Both the position numbers and the translations under genes were made by a program. Source: Bacteroidota bacterium (GTDB taxonomy: Bacteria; Bacteroidota; Bacteroidia; UKL13-3). From it: a stretch of DNA of 64,000 nucleotides. The notes beneath the pieces were generated by a model. That model did no database searches and was not told the origin of the DNA. It saw only the letters and a list, made by a program, of their open reading frames with translations. Below are positions 1 to 7,901 of this stretch, one piece after another (the first letter of the stretch is position 1; each line of letters begins with the position of its first letter). Location: NCBI GenBank assembly GCA_947477885.1, contig CANJUD010000003.1, forward strand, positions 1 through 64,000. Reading direction: 5' to 3'.

Positions 1-81
1 ATAACAATCGAAACAACTTGGGTTACTTTTTTGCAAAATAACTATCATATATCCATTCCATTAATCTTTTAATCTTTATTG

Positions 82-241
82 TCACCTCTTCGGCCCAGCA
101 GCAATGACATCGCTATTCTTGCCCGGCATCGGCATCAATTGCACATAACTTGTATATAGGGGAAGGTTTTTATCTAAAAACTTCTCCAATCTAACAGGAT
201 GCGAATATAGTAGGAAGTTTTTAATTGCAAGTTGTTTCCCA
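82..241 (-). pseudogene. C-terminal fragment of an unidentified protein
   Basis: An open stretch of about 52 codons on the minus strand ends at a TGA (82-84) and begins directly after an in-frame stop, with no start codon. Its translation contains YSHPVRLEKFLDK and ends VIAAGPKR. It looks protein-like rather than random, but I do not recognise the family. It lies just downstream of the recombinase remnant on the same strand, so both may be debris of one rearrangement. It may also be a chance open frame. Confidence 0.25.
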
Positions 242-436
242 TTATTTTATTTCTAATTGGTCCAATGGGCTCGCAATTTTTTGAAGTGATTTTAAACTCA
301 CGTGGGTATAAATTTCAGTAGTACGGCTACTTTTATGTCCTAGTAATTCTTGGATATATCTGAGGTCTGTGCCCGTTTCAAGCAAGTGCGTGGCGTAGCT
401 ATGACGAAGCATGTGTAAATTTACCGGCTTTTTTAT
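242..436 (-). pseudogene. Tyrosine recombinase/integrase, C-terminal remnant
   Basis: Minus-strand codons read [19 protein letters not shown], then [21 protein letters not shown] and THVSLKSLQ, and stop at 242-244. This is the end of the catalytic domain of a XerC/XerD- or phage-type tyrosine recombinase: the HxLRH box, the LLGH histidine and the EIYTHV tyrosine nucleophile are all present. An in-frame TAA at 437-439 lies immediately before the fragment and there is no start codon, so about 64 codons remain of a protein that is usually about 300 residues. A heptamer array begins about 25 bp beyond the break. The fragment cannot be active by itself. Confidence 0.8.
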
Positions 437-460
437 TTACAGAAAAATAGAACTAACGAA

Positions 461-509
461 TACTTACTCTTTACTGACTACTGACTACTGTTTACTGCCT
501 ACTGATTAT
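461..509. repeat. Heptamer array, TGACTAC-type
   Basis: Seven consecutive 7-bp units (TACTTAC, TCTTTAC, TGACTAC, TGACTAC, TGTTTAC, TGCCTAC, TGATTAT) lie between the recombinase remnant and the OmpA-like gene and run into the last codons of that gene. The words match the minus strand of the AGTAGTC/AGTAAAC arrays near 50-53 kb. No facing arm is obvious here. Confidence 0.7.
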
Positions 510-1545
510 CTATAATCTGCAACAGCTCATCAAGCTTAGGCGTCAATATAATTTCAGTCCTTCTATTTTTCTTTCTTGCTTCTGCCGTTTTGCTTGGGTC
601 AATTGGTAAATATTGACTGCGGCCAGCAGCCATAATGCGCTTAGGATCTATACTGCCATCTTTGGTTAGAATACGTACAATACTATTTGCACGCATTGCG
701 CTCAGTTCCCAATTGTCTTGAATCTTTTCGGTTTTAATGGGCACATCGTCGGTATGCCCTTCTACCAATATATTAATATCTTTTTGCTTGTCCAACACGG
801 TTGCTAGTTGCAATAATGCTTCACGCCCTTTTTTATCTACATCAGTTTTGCCCGATGCAAATAATAACTGCTCACTGAGCGATACATATACTTTCCCGTT
901 CTTAATATTTATTTCCAAGCCTGCATCTTTAAATCCTAAAAGTGCATTGCTTACCGATGCTTTTAAAGCTTTTACCGAAGAATCTTTGCTATGAAGAATT
1001 TGTTGCAACTCGGCAAGTTTTTGTTCTTTTTCTTGCAATGCTTTATCACGCTCTTGCAATGTGCTGCTAAGACTACCTTTTTCTGTTTGTAGCTTTTGTT
1101 CCTCATCTTTCATTTGACTAAGTTTAGCTTCTTTTTCTGCCAACTCTTTCGATCGTTCATTATACTTAGCCTCCAACTCTTTCAACTGGTCCATTTTACG
1201 CTGGGCTTCCATGCTGCCAAATTTGATTTCCTTTTCATAGGTTTCGTTTAGCTCTTTATAAAGCTCCCTTTGTTTGGCAAGTATGGTATTGGTCTCTAAG
1301 CTATCCTCCTTCAATTTCTGGATGAGTCTCTTTGATGCTGCTACCTGTGCCTCGTGAGCCGAGTCCTGCTCATGAAGTTTTGAATACATTTCCAAACAAC
1401 TCTTATTTGCAGAGTCGGAGGCAAGTTTGGCGGCTTGCAAATCTTCAAATTTTCTCATCGGTACGCATGAGCTAAATGAAATGATAAGACCACTGAAAAT
1501 AGCTAGGGTTGTTTTTTGAATCAAAGTATGGGTTTTAATAATCAT
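499..1545 (-). CDS. OmpA-family lipoprotein with long coiled coil
   Basis: Predicted peptidoglycan-binding outer-membrane lipoprotein. The ATG at 1545 is preferred over an upstream TTG at 1554. It is followed by a hydrophobic signal ending in the lipobox FSSC. Residues about 40-200 are rich in K, E and Q and form a long predicted coiled coil. The last about 120 residues are an OmpA/MotB-type domain: VEGHTDDVPI, NWELSAMRA and KKNRRTEI are the usual peptidoglycan-contact motifs. Total about 348 residues. The gene is monocistronic and faces away from exbB. A TATATTTG -7 box lies at 1603-1610. The role (anchoring the outer membrane to the wall) is inferred from the family. Confidence 0.85.
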   Translation of the reverse strand: MIIKTHTLIQKTTLAIFSGLIISFSSCVPMRKFEDLQAAKLASDSANKSCLEMYSKLHEQDSAHEAQVAASKRLIQKLKEDSLETNTILAKQRELYKELNETYEKEIKFGSMEAQRKMDQLKELEAKYNERSKELAEKEAKLSQMKDEEQKLQTEKGSLSSTLQERDKALQEKEQKLAELQQILHSKDSSVKALKASVSNALLGFKDAGLEINIKNGKVYVSLSEQLLFASGKTDVDKKGREALLQLATVLDKQKDINILVEGHTDDVPIKTEKIQDNWELSAMRANSIVRILTKDGSIDPKRIMAAGRSQYLPIDPSKTAEARKKNRRTEIILTPKLDELLQIIDNQ

Positions 1546-1602
1546 GGCTTTCAAATGTTTGTGATTTGATTTAAGGGAAGTGACAATCTTTTGACTGAAC
1601 TA

Positions 1603-1610
1603 CAAATATA
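1603..1610 (-). promoter_or_regulatory. Putative -7 box of the OmpA-like gene
   Basis: The minus strand reads TATATTTG, matching the Bacteroidota -7 consensus TAnnTTTG, about 58 bp before the ATG. No TTG is found at the expected -33 distance, so this is a half match. Confidence 0.4.
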
Positions 1611-1708
1611 CGAATGCAACCAAACACGATTAGTTGCGTTATTACCCACAAAATAGACGGAGATGTCCAAATTTTTATAATAAAAAAAAGATTTAACAAA
1701 AACAACAC

Positions 1709-1738
1709 TTGTTTAAATCAAAACAAAATCTATTTTTG
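1709..1738 (+). promoter_or_regulatory. Promoter of the exbB-exbD-exbD-tonB cluster
   Basis: TTG at 1709-1711, a 19-bp spacer, then TATTTTTG at 1731-1738. Both boxes and the spacing fit the Bacteroidota housekeeping promoter. Transcription would start near 1745, about 35 bases before the exbB ATG. Confidence 0.7.
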
Positions 1739-1779
1739 CACTCCTAAAAAAAATTAATAAACTAGTAAGAAACAGAATC

Positions 1780-2595
1780 ATGAAAAAAGAAGAATCAACC
1801 TCAGGCTTTGCAGCCATGTTTGCATTTATTGTTGTGCCGGTAGCATTTGTAGTAGGTATACTTACCTTTATGTATGTATTGGGCAATGAAGATAATTTTA
1901 TGGATGGCGATCCACTTAAAGAGCCTGTAAAAGATGGCATTGAACATTGGTTTGGTGTTATTCACAAAGGTGGTGTTATTGTTCCTATTCTATTGGGATT
2001 ATTGCTTACCGTTATCATTTTTGTGGTGGAACGTTTCGTTACCATCATCAAAGCAAGTGGTACACAAAATATCAATATTTTTTCTCGCACAATCAAAAAC
2101 AAATTAGATAGTGGCGATGTACAAGCTGCCTTACTTGCTTGCGACAAACAAAAAGGCAGTGTGGCCAATGTAGCCCGCGCTGGTTTGTTAAAATATAAGG
2201 AGATGAGCGAAAATCATGATTTGCCCAAAGACCAAAAAATATTGGCTATTCAAAAAGAATTTGAAGAAGCCACCTCTTTGGAATTACCTATGCTCGAAAA
2301 GAACCTGGTGGTACTCTCAACCATATCATCTGTAGCCACACTTTTAGGATTGTTAGGAACGGTATTGGGTATGATTAAAGCGTTCTCAGCTATGGCTAAT
2401 GCCGGTGCACCAGATGCTTCTGCTTTGTCTACTGGTATTTCTGAGGCTTTGATTAATACTGCTTTCGGTATCGGTACTTCTATTTTGGCTATCATATTCT
2501 ATAATATGTTCACCACACGTATTGATAAACTAACTTATGGTATAGACGAGAGTGGTTATAGTATCACACAAACTTTTGCAGCCAAACATAGTTAA
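1780..2595 (+). CDS. exbB: ExbB/TolQ/MotA-family proton channel
   Basis: Inner-membrane proton channel that, with ExbD and TonB, carries proton-motive force to outer-membrane receptors. The 271-residue protein has hydrophobic segments at about 10-33, 66-84, 176-197 and 221-243. The last two, LLGLLGTVLGMIKAF and the segment from EALINTAFGIG, are the MotA/TolQ/ExbB signature that lines the channel. It has an extra N-terminal membrane segment compared with the three-helix E. coli protein, which is common in this phylum. The ATG at 1780 follows the promoter closely. The gap to exbD is 27 bp. A TolQ role cannot be excluded, but the TonB neighbour favours ExbB. Confidence 0.93.
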   Translation: MKKEESTSGFAAMFAFIVVPVAFVVGILTFMYVLGNEDNFMDGDPLKEPVKDGIEHWFGVIHKGGVIVPILLGLLLTVIIFVVERFVTIIKASGTQNINIFSRTIKNKLDSGDVQAALLACDKQKGSVANVARAGLLKYKEMSENHDLPKDQKILAIQKEFEEATSLELPMLEKNLVVLSTISSVATLLGLLGTVLGMIKAFSAMANAGAPDASALSTGISEALINTAFGIGTSILAIIFYNMFTTRIDKLTYGIDESGYSITQTFAAKHS

Positions 2596-2622
2596 TCTTT
2601 TAGCAGCTAAAAAATATAAGCA

Positions 2623-3261
2623 ATGCCAAAAGTAAAAATCCCCCGCAAAAGTACGTTTATCGATATGACAGCCATGGTCGACATGGGTTTCCTATTGGTT
2701 ACGTTCTTTATGCTGGCCACCAAATTTAGACCCGATGAACCGGTGCAAGTAATACTGCCATCATCATCACTTACCACACCTATCCCTGATAAAGATTTAA
2801 TTACCATCACGGTAAGTAAAGACGGACGTATCTTTTTGGGTATGGACAATCCCAAAAATATGGAAGATATGTTGGACGGTTTTATTAAAGACTTTGCACC
2901 CGACATAAAACTTACCGATGAAGAAAGAAAAAAATTCTCTCTTCAAAGCAGTTTTGGAGTTCCCGCCAAAGAACTTGCAGAGTGGATTAAACTTGAACCC
3001 GACGAAATGCGTAAAAAACAAGCAGGAATTAAATGGGACAGCATACCTGAAAAGAATGAACTATTTTTTTGGATGTGGAACGCCCGTAAAGCAAGTCCCC
3101 GCTCCCAAATTGCACTTAAAGCCGATGGCGAAACCAATTACCCAATTATTAAAGAAGTAATACAAGTACTAACTAACAAAACTATTCAAGGTCACCGCTT
3201 CCAAATGATTACCAGTCAAGAAGAAAACCGAATGGCCAGCAGTGGAAAACAAAAAAAATAA
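2623..3261 (+). CDS. exbD: ExbD-family protein, first copy
   Basis: Partner of ExbB. A short basic N-terminus is followed by one membrane segment at about 16-36. Asp20 in the context DMTAMVDMGFLLV corresponds to the conserved proton-carrying aspartate of ExbD/TolR. At 212 residues it is much longer than E. coli ExbD (141); the extra length is a soluble insert between about residues 75 and 160. It lies between exbB and a second exbD, and a heptamer repeat separates the two exbD genes. Two different ExbD subunits in one cluster is a known Bacteroidota arrangement. Confidence 0.9.
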   Translation: MPKVKIPRKSTFIDMTAMVDMGFLLVTFFMLATKFRPDEPVQVILPSSSLTTPIPDKDLITITVSKDGRIFLGMDNPKNMEDMLDGFIKDFAPDIKLTDEERKKFSLQSSFGVPAKELAEWIKLEPDEMRKKQAGIKWDSIPEKNELFFWMWNARKASPRSQIALKADGETNYPIIKEVIQVLTNKTIQGHRFQMITSQEENRMASSGKQKK

Positions 3262-3263
3262 AC

Positions 3264-3357
3264 CTGTTAACTGTTATCTGCCGCATGGCCAAACGACTAA
3301 CGACTAACGACTAACGATTAATCACTAACGACTGACTACTAACTACTAACTACTAAT
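3264..3357. repeat. Heptamer array pair inside the exb-tonB cluster
   Basis: The gap between the two exbD genes is filled by 7-bp units. On the left are CTGTTAA and CTGTTAT, followed by a core CCGCATGGCC. On the right, nine units run from 3295 (GACTAAC x3, GATTAAT, CACTAAC, GACTGAC, TACTAAC x2, TACTAAT) straight into the ATG at 3356. Left and right words are largely complementary, so the transcript could fold here. The array replaces the usual ribosome-binding region of the second exbD. Confidence 0.7.
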
Positions 3358-3907
3358 GGCAGATATAGAAAGCTCCGGAGGCGGAGGCAAGCATAAAGGA
3401 AAGAAAAAAGGGAAGAAACTCTCAACCCGAATCGACATGACACCCATGGTTGATTTGGCGTTCCTGTTAGTTACCTTTTTTATGTTGGCTACTACTATGG
3501 CCAAGCCCAGTGCATTGGAAGTAACCATGCCCACTGATGAAAAACCTGTTGAAGATCTTACCATCCCCGAATCTAAATCAATGACCCTGATTTTAGGTAA
3601 AGACGATCAGATATTTTGGTATATGGGTATGCTAAAAAAAGACCCTGATATTTCAAAGACCACTTTTGGCCCTGAGAAGATTAGAAAAGTATTAAAAGCA
3701 AAGCAAATTGAAGTAAGAAATATCATTTTACCCAAACTAAAAAGTCAGGAAATAGTGATATTGATTAAGCCCATGAAAGATAGCAAATACCGCAATCTGG
3801 TAGATATATTGGACGAGTTCGAGATTTGTGGAGTCAAACAATTTGCGGTTGTCGATTTTCAAACCGACGACCAAGTTAACCTCAAGAAAAAAGGTTTTGT
3901 AGAATAA
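3356..3907 (+). CDS. exbD: ExbD-family protein, second copy
   Basis: Second ExbD/TolR-type subunit, 183 residues. A Gly- and Lys-rich N-terminus comes first, then RIDMTPMVDLAFLLVTFFML with Asp33 as the conserved membrane aspartate and a membrane segment at about 30-48. The remainder is periplasmic. It differs strongly from the first copy outside the membrane segment, so this is not a recent duplication. The ATG at 3356 sits at the edge of a heptamer array. tonB follows after 55 bp. Confidence 0.9.
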   Translation: MADIESSGGGGKHKGKKKGKKLSTRIDMTPMVDLAFLLVTFFMLATTMAKPSALEVTMPTDEKPVEDLTIPESKSMTLILGKDDQIFWYMGMLKKDPDISKTTFGPEKIRKVLKAKQIEVRNIILPKLKSQEIVILIKPMKDSKYRNLVDILDEFEICGVKQFAVVDFQTDDQVNLKKKGFVE

Positions 3908-3962
3908 TCGTTTACTAATACAGCATAAACAAAATCAAACCCAACAAAAACACAACGCGATT

Positions 3963-4751
3963 ATGAACATGTTCAGAAACGACATACTCGAAATTATTTT
4001 TGAGCGTAAAAATAAAAAATATGGTGCATATGACCTACGCATATTCTACCCCCAGGTAGTTACGCGTTCAGGTGTTATTTCTATCTTAGCTTTTATATTA
4101 TTGATGAGTGCACCAATGATTGCGAAGTATTTTAAAGAGGACATGGAAAAAAGCAAAGTAGAAAAAAAGAAAAAAACAAGAGTGGAACTGATGGCACCTC
4201 CGCCACAAGATATGGAGAAACCACCCCCACCAGTTATTCCGCCGCCACCAAAATTAAAGATGCAACAATTCACGCCTCCCAAAATAGTAGAGGATGAAAA
4301 GATTGACGAAAAGCATCAGATAGAAAAAAATGAAGATTTAACACATGCCGATACGAAAACCCAAGATGGAGATGAGAATAGAAAGATTGATGACAATGTA
4401 GAATTTAAAAAGCAAGATCCTGTAGAGCCAGATTTTTATAACCCCAATGAGGTAGATGAAATGGCTGAATTTTCTAAATTGCATCAATACTTAGAAGGAG
4501 AATTGGAATACCCCGAATACGAAAAAAGTGCTGGTATTGAAGGTATAGTATATGTGAGCTTTTTTGTCGAGCTCGATGGAAGCCTTTCAAGTATATATAT
4601 ATCTAAAGGAGTTAGCAAAGGCATGGATGAAGAAGCCCTGAGGGTAATGAAAAAAATAAGCGGCCGTGGTAAATGGGTACCTGCCAAAAGGAAAGGAAAA
4701 GCTGTAAGACAGAAGTACTCGTTGCCAGTAAATTACAAGATAGAAGAATAA
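3963..4751 (+). CDS. tonB: TonB energy transducer
   Basis: Spans the periplasm and pulls on outer-membrane receptors using ExbB/ExbD energy. The N-terminus has the Bacteroidota-type motif IIFERKNKKYGAYDLR. A membrane anchor at about 36-55, a basic stretch, a Pro-rich segment at about 79-107 (EKPPPPVIPPPPK) and an acidic/Lys spacer follow. A TonB C-terminal domain fills about 170-262, with GIEGIVYVSFFVELDGSL near its start. ATG codons occur at residues 1 and 3. It is the last gene of the cluster and is followed by an intrinsic terminator. The TonB-dependent receptor at 14-16 kb is a plausible client. Confidence 0.92.
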   Translation: MNMFRNDILEIIFERKNKKYGAYDLRIFYPQVVTRSGVISILAFILLMSAPMIAKYFKEDMEKSKVEKKKKTRVELMAPPPQDMEKPPPPVIPPPPKLKMQQFTPPKIVEDEKIDEKHQIEKNEDLTHADTKTQDGDENRKIDDNVEFKKQDPVEPDFYNPNEVDEMAEFSKLHQYLEGELEYPEYEKSAGIEGIVYVSFFVELDGSLSSIYISKGVSKGMDEEALRVMKKISGRGKWVPAKRKGKAVRQKYSLPVNYKIEE

Positions 4752-4777
4752 CTTTTTATATCAACAATTCCCTAAGT

Positions 4778-4807
4778 CCGTTTCTAATTATAGAAATGGG
4801 TTTTTTT
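4778..4807 (+). terminator. Rho-independent terminator after tonB
   Basis: Stem CCGTTTCTA / TAGAAATGG (one G-U pair) with loop ATTA, followed by G and seven T. It begins 27 bp after the tonB stop. Confidence 0.8.
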
Positions 4808-4915
4808 GTGACCTTTATTGCACCTCCATTTTATTTTAGACATTGCAAGTAGAATCACAAATACAGGGTTAAGGGACATTTGTGCTGGTAAAATTCGATA
4901 TATCCCTTTGTGGAC

Positions 4916-4961
4916 TCAGGTTTGCGTATTCGACCCCCTGTGGTCGAATACGCAAACCTGA
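4916..4961. repeat. Perfect 20-bp inverted repeat
   Basis: Arms 4916-4935 and 4942-4961 are perfect reverse complements around a 6-base loop (CCCTGT). The arm contains TTTGCGTATTCGACC. It lies between the convergent tonB and threonine aldolase genes. There is no T-run on either side, so it is not a standard terminator. A GGCGTCA core of the dispersed repeat family follows at 4968-4974. Confidence 0.85.
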
Positions 4962-5012
4962 TAATCAGGCGTCAGCAATCTCGAGCGCTATTTGGACGTG
5001 CATCGTAAATCA

Positions 5013-6029
5013 TCACATCCCCTTCAGTACCTTCACCAAGTCGCCCAACATCTCATCAGTAAAATCCAAATGTGTTACAAAACGAATGGTTTGGTTAGAT
5101 GTAGATAGGGCTTTAATATGATGCTGGGCTAATTTACCCAAGAAGTCCTTATTGGAGAGTGATCTGTTCAATTCAAAAATGATAATATTCGTATCAACGG
5201 GTAGCACATTCTCTATATAAGTTAGTTCTTTCAAAGTAGCTTCAATTTGCTTGGCTCTTTTGTGATCTTCCTTAAGCCTTTCAATATTATTATCTAATGC
5301 ATAAAGTGCCGCCGCAGCCATAAACCCTGCCTGACGCATGCCACCACCAAATACTTTCCGAATCCTTCTCGCTTTATTAATATTCTCTTTCGATGATAGT
5401 AATACAGAACCCACAGGTGCACCCAAACCTTTAGAAAAACATACAGATATGGTATCAAATAATTTCCCTACATCCTCAGGGCTATCCCCAGTTTCAGCCA
5501 GTGCATTAAATATGCGAGCTCCATCCAAATGCAATTTTAAATCGTTATTTCTAACTAGCTCATTAATCTCCTTCATCTGGTATAAGGTATAATAACTACC
5601 GCCACCTCTGTTGCTCGTATTCTCTAAAGCCACCAACGATGTGGGGGCGAAATGAACATTTTCTGCATTGATATGATTCAAAATATCTTGCGGCGAAAGC
5701 CGTCCTCTATCACCATCTATCAGGCGGGCGGTAACACCTGAATTAAATGCCATGCCTCCTGTTTCATATTTATATATATGAGCTTGCACATCACAAATAA
5801 CTTCTTGCAAGGGCTGGGTTAAAATTTTAATGGCTGTCTGATTAGTCATGGTTCCTGATGGGCAGTATAATCCCGCTTCCATCCCAAAGGTATCAGCAGT
5901 TTTCTGTTCTAGCTTATTAACTGTAGGGTCTTCCCCAAAAACATCATCACCCACTTCAGCAGCCCACATGGCTTCTAGCATTCCTTTACTGGGTTTGGTA
6001 AATGTGTCACTTCTTAAATCGGTAGTCAT
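5013..6029 (-). CDS. ltaE: L-threonine aldolase (PLP-dependent)
   Basis: Cleaves threonine or allo-threonine to glycine and acetaldehyde. The enzyme belongs to the beta-eliminating lyase family. The frame is open further upstream, but the protein proper begins MTTDLRSDTFTKPS, so the ATG at 6029 (or 6035) gives 338-340 residues, the normal size. Motifs: LHLDGARIFNA with the aspartate that binds the PLP ring nitrogen, and SVCFSKGLGAPVG with the PLP lysine. The gene is single, convergent with tonB and divergent from a small broken exported gene. Substrate stereochemistry cannot be read from the sequence. Confidence 0.9.
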   Translation of the reverse strand: MTTDLRSDTFTKPSKGMLEAMWAAEVGDDVFGEDPTVNKLEQKTADTFGMEAGLYCPSGTMTNQTAIKILTQPLQEVICDVQAHIYKYETGGMAFNSGVTARLIDGDRGRLSPQDILNHINAENVHFAPTSLVALENTSNRGGGSYYTLYQMKEINELVRNNDLKLHLDGARIFNALAETGDSPEDVGKLFDTISVCFSKGLGAPVGSVLLSSKENINKARRIRKVFGGGMRQAGFMAAAALYALDNNIERLKEDHKRAKQIEATLKELTYIENVLPVDTNIIIFELNRSLSNKDFLGKLAQHHIKALSTSNQTIRFVTHLDFTDEMLGDLVKVLKGM

Positions 6030-6078
6030 ATTCATTATTTGTATTTGAAGGTATGCAAAAGTACCACAAATTACAATT

Positions 6079-6350
6079 ATGAAAACTCTTTTACTTGCCA
6101 TTACAGCATTATTTATATCTACCATAAATTCAGAGGCTGCTTCAACATTATTGTAGTGTCTAAATTGAACATAAAGCTAATAGGCTTAGATGGTCAAACA
6201 ATATATACCGAACAAAATGTTTCGGTGCAATATGGTCAAACATTAACTATTGAAAACTTGGGTCACTTGCCTACAGGCATGGACATCTTATATATAGACA
6301 CAAATGATGGAAACACCTCAAGCTATAAGCTTTTGAAAAATAGTTTATAA
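6079..6350 (+). pseudogene. Tiny exported protein: signal peptide plus T9SS-like sorting domain, frameshifted
   Basis: An ATG at 6079 opens a signal peptide (MKTLLLAITALFISTINSEA) that hits a stop near 6150. One base back, another frame continues: KLIGLDGQTIY, LPTGMDILYIDTN and SSYKLLKNSL, which resembles a type A T9SS C-terminal sorting domain. Restoring the frame would give about 90 residues with almost nothing between the signal and the sorting domain. It may be the relic of a larger cargo gene after internal deletion, a real mini-cargo, or one sequencing error. A weak terminator follows. I do not recognise a named family. Confidence 0.5.
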
Positions 6351-6363
6351 ATAAAAAAAGTCT

Positions 6364-6403
6364 TAACCACACGAAAGTCGTTCTATTTGAGTGGTTTTTT
6401 TTG
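6364..6403 (+). terminator. Weak intrinsic terminator
   Basis: AACCAC at 6365-6370 pairs with GTGGTT at 6391-6396, followed by a T-run. The 20-base loop makes it a weak candidate. Confidence 0.4.
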
Positions 6404-6460
6404 TGCAGTGAACGCAACAATGTTCGATCCTTATAATGTCAAAAAATATGCATTAATAAT

Positions 6461-6539
6461 TAGGCGTCAGCTATCGCATCAAGAATCAGGCGTCAGATGT
6501 AATTCGTAATGCGTAATCAGGCGTCAGCCAAATAGTAAA
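6461..6539. repeat. Three GGCGTCAG cores of the dispersed repeat family
   Basis: GGCGTCA occurs at 6463, 6489 and 6519, each preceded by AATCA or AATTA. The last continues in 7-bp phase as GGCGTCA, GCCAAAT, AGTAAAT, the same layout as the loci at 37.35 and 49.39 kb. It abuts the 3' end of the MATE gene. Confidence 0.6.
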
Positions 6540-6545
6540 TCTACA

Positions 6546-7901
6546 TCACTTCATCCTCTTCACCAATCCAAAGAACCGCACATTCAAAGCAACCGCCGCG
6601 AAACAGAGTCCCGCACAGAGGGCCCACCAAATGCCCTGTCCACCATAGCCAAGTTTTTGACCTAGCAGCCAACCTAGCGGCAAGCCAATTACCCAATAAG
6701 CCACAAGCGTAATCCATGTAGGCACGCGTGTATCGCCTATGCCACGCAATATGCCTAGGCCTACGCATTGCAAGCCGTCAGCAAGTTGGAAAAAGCCTGC
6801 TATAATTAGTAGCCCAGGAGCATACTCCTGTAGTTTGGGGTCATGGTCGTGGTTGAAGAGTGCTGTAAGTTCTTGATTGAAAACAATAAAACAGAAACAG
6901 GTAAAGCCCATCCAAATAGTAACCATCACCAAACTGCGTTTACCTGCCAAAATAATTCCTTTTGTATCATTAACACCACGTGCATTGCCCGTAAGTATAC
7001 TGCCCGCCACTGAGAAACCTGTAGCGGCCATATAGGTGAGAGCAGCTAATTGTATAGCCACCACATGCGATGCACCTGCCACCACACCTATATTGCCCAT
7101 CATGGCTGCAGCACCGCCAAAGGCAGCAATCTCGAAAAAGAACTGCAAGCCGCTAGGCAGCCCAATACGTAAAAAGTCATTCAACTCTTTGCGGAAGGGG
7201 GTGGCAAATAGCCAGTCTTTAAAGGGGATGGCATGTCGCCAGACACTATATTTTTTGTCGCTGCGTAAATAAAACCAAATTGCCAAGGCCATGCAAATGC
7301 GTGTAACCAAGGTGGCCCAAGCCGAGCCTGTAAAACCCAAACCGAAGGTCCATATAAAAAGCGGGTTAAGGAGTGCATTAAATACAACCGCACACATTGA
7401 TATAATAAGGCCGGGCGTGGTATCCGCATGCCCATCGCTCATATTTTTTAATCCAATAAATATAGTAAGCGGCACTGCCGATAGGCCAATAATATTTAGG
7501 AACTGTGGAGCTATCTCATTCACTTCCGCCACTTGCATAAACCAACTAAAGTTGAATGAAAGTGCCACCAACACCAAGTTCATCAACAAGCCAGACATCA
7601 CTGCCGACCATACTACGCCGTGGTATATCCTTCCTATTCGTTGAGGGTCCTTATTGCCCAAAGCCTCAGCCACCACTGCTGAACCTGATACCATCATACC
7701 AATACCTATTACAATAGTGGTAAAGAATACGGAGTTTGCAATGCCCGATGCAGCAATTTCTGTAACCCCCAACTTCGATACAAAGAAAGTATCCGTTAGC
7801 CCCATCAGCACATTGCCCACTTGGCCTATAATGATGGGGAGGGCAAGTTTCAATATTTGCCCATAGCTATATTTATGACTATGCAGTAACGCGTCGCTCA
7901 A
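6546..7901 (-). CDS. MATE-family efflux transporter
   Basis: Inner-membrane multidrug/organic-cation antiporter (Na+ or H+ driven). The 451-residue protein has about twelve hydrophobic segments in two halves, with the family start LALPIIIGQVGNVLMG followed by LTDTFFVSKLG. The start is TTG at 7901, overlapping the tgt stop as TTGA, so the two genes are translationally coupled. Internal ATG codons lie too far inside the first helix. The substrate cannot be predicted. The link with tgt is positional only. Confidence 0.88.
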   Translation of the reverse strand: MSDALLHSHKYSYGQILKLALPIIIGQVGNVLMGLTDTFFVSKLGVTEIAASGIANSVFFTTIVIGIGMMVSGSAVVAEALGNKDPQRIGRIYHGVVWSAVMSGLLMNLVLVALSFNFSWFMQVAEVNEIAPQFLNIIGLSAVPLTIFIGLKNMSDGHADTTPGLIISMCAVVFNALLNPLFIWTFGLGFTGSAWATLVTRICMALAIWFYLRSDKKYSVWRHAIPFKDWLFATPFRKELNDFLRIGLPSGLQFFFEIAAFGGAAAMMGNIGVVAGASHVVAIQLAALTYMAATGFSVAGSILTGNARGVNDTKGIILAGKRSLVMVTIWMGFTCFCFIVFNQELTALFNHDHDPKLQEYAPGLLIIAGFFQLADGLQCVGLGILRGIGDTRVPTWITLVAYWVIGLPLGWLLGQKLGYGGQGIWWALCAGLCFAAVALNVRFFGLVKRMK

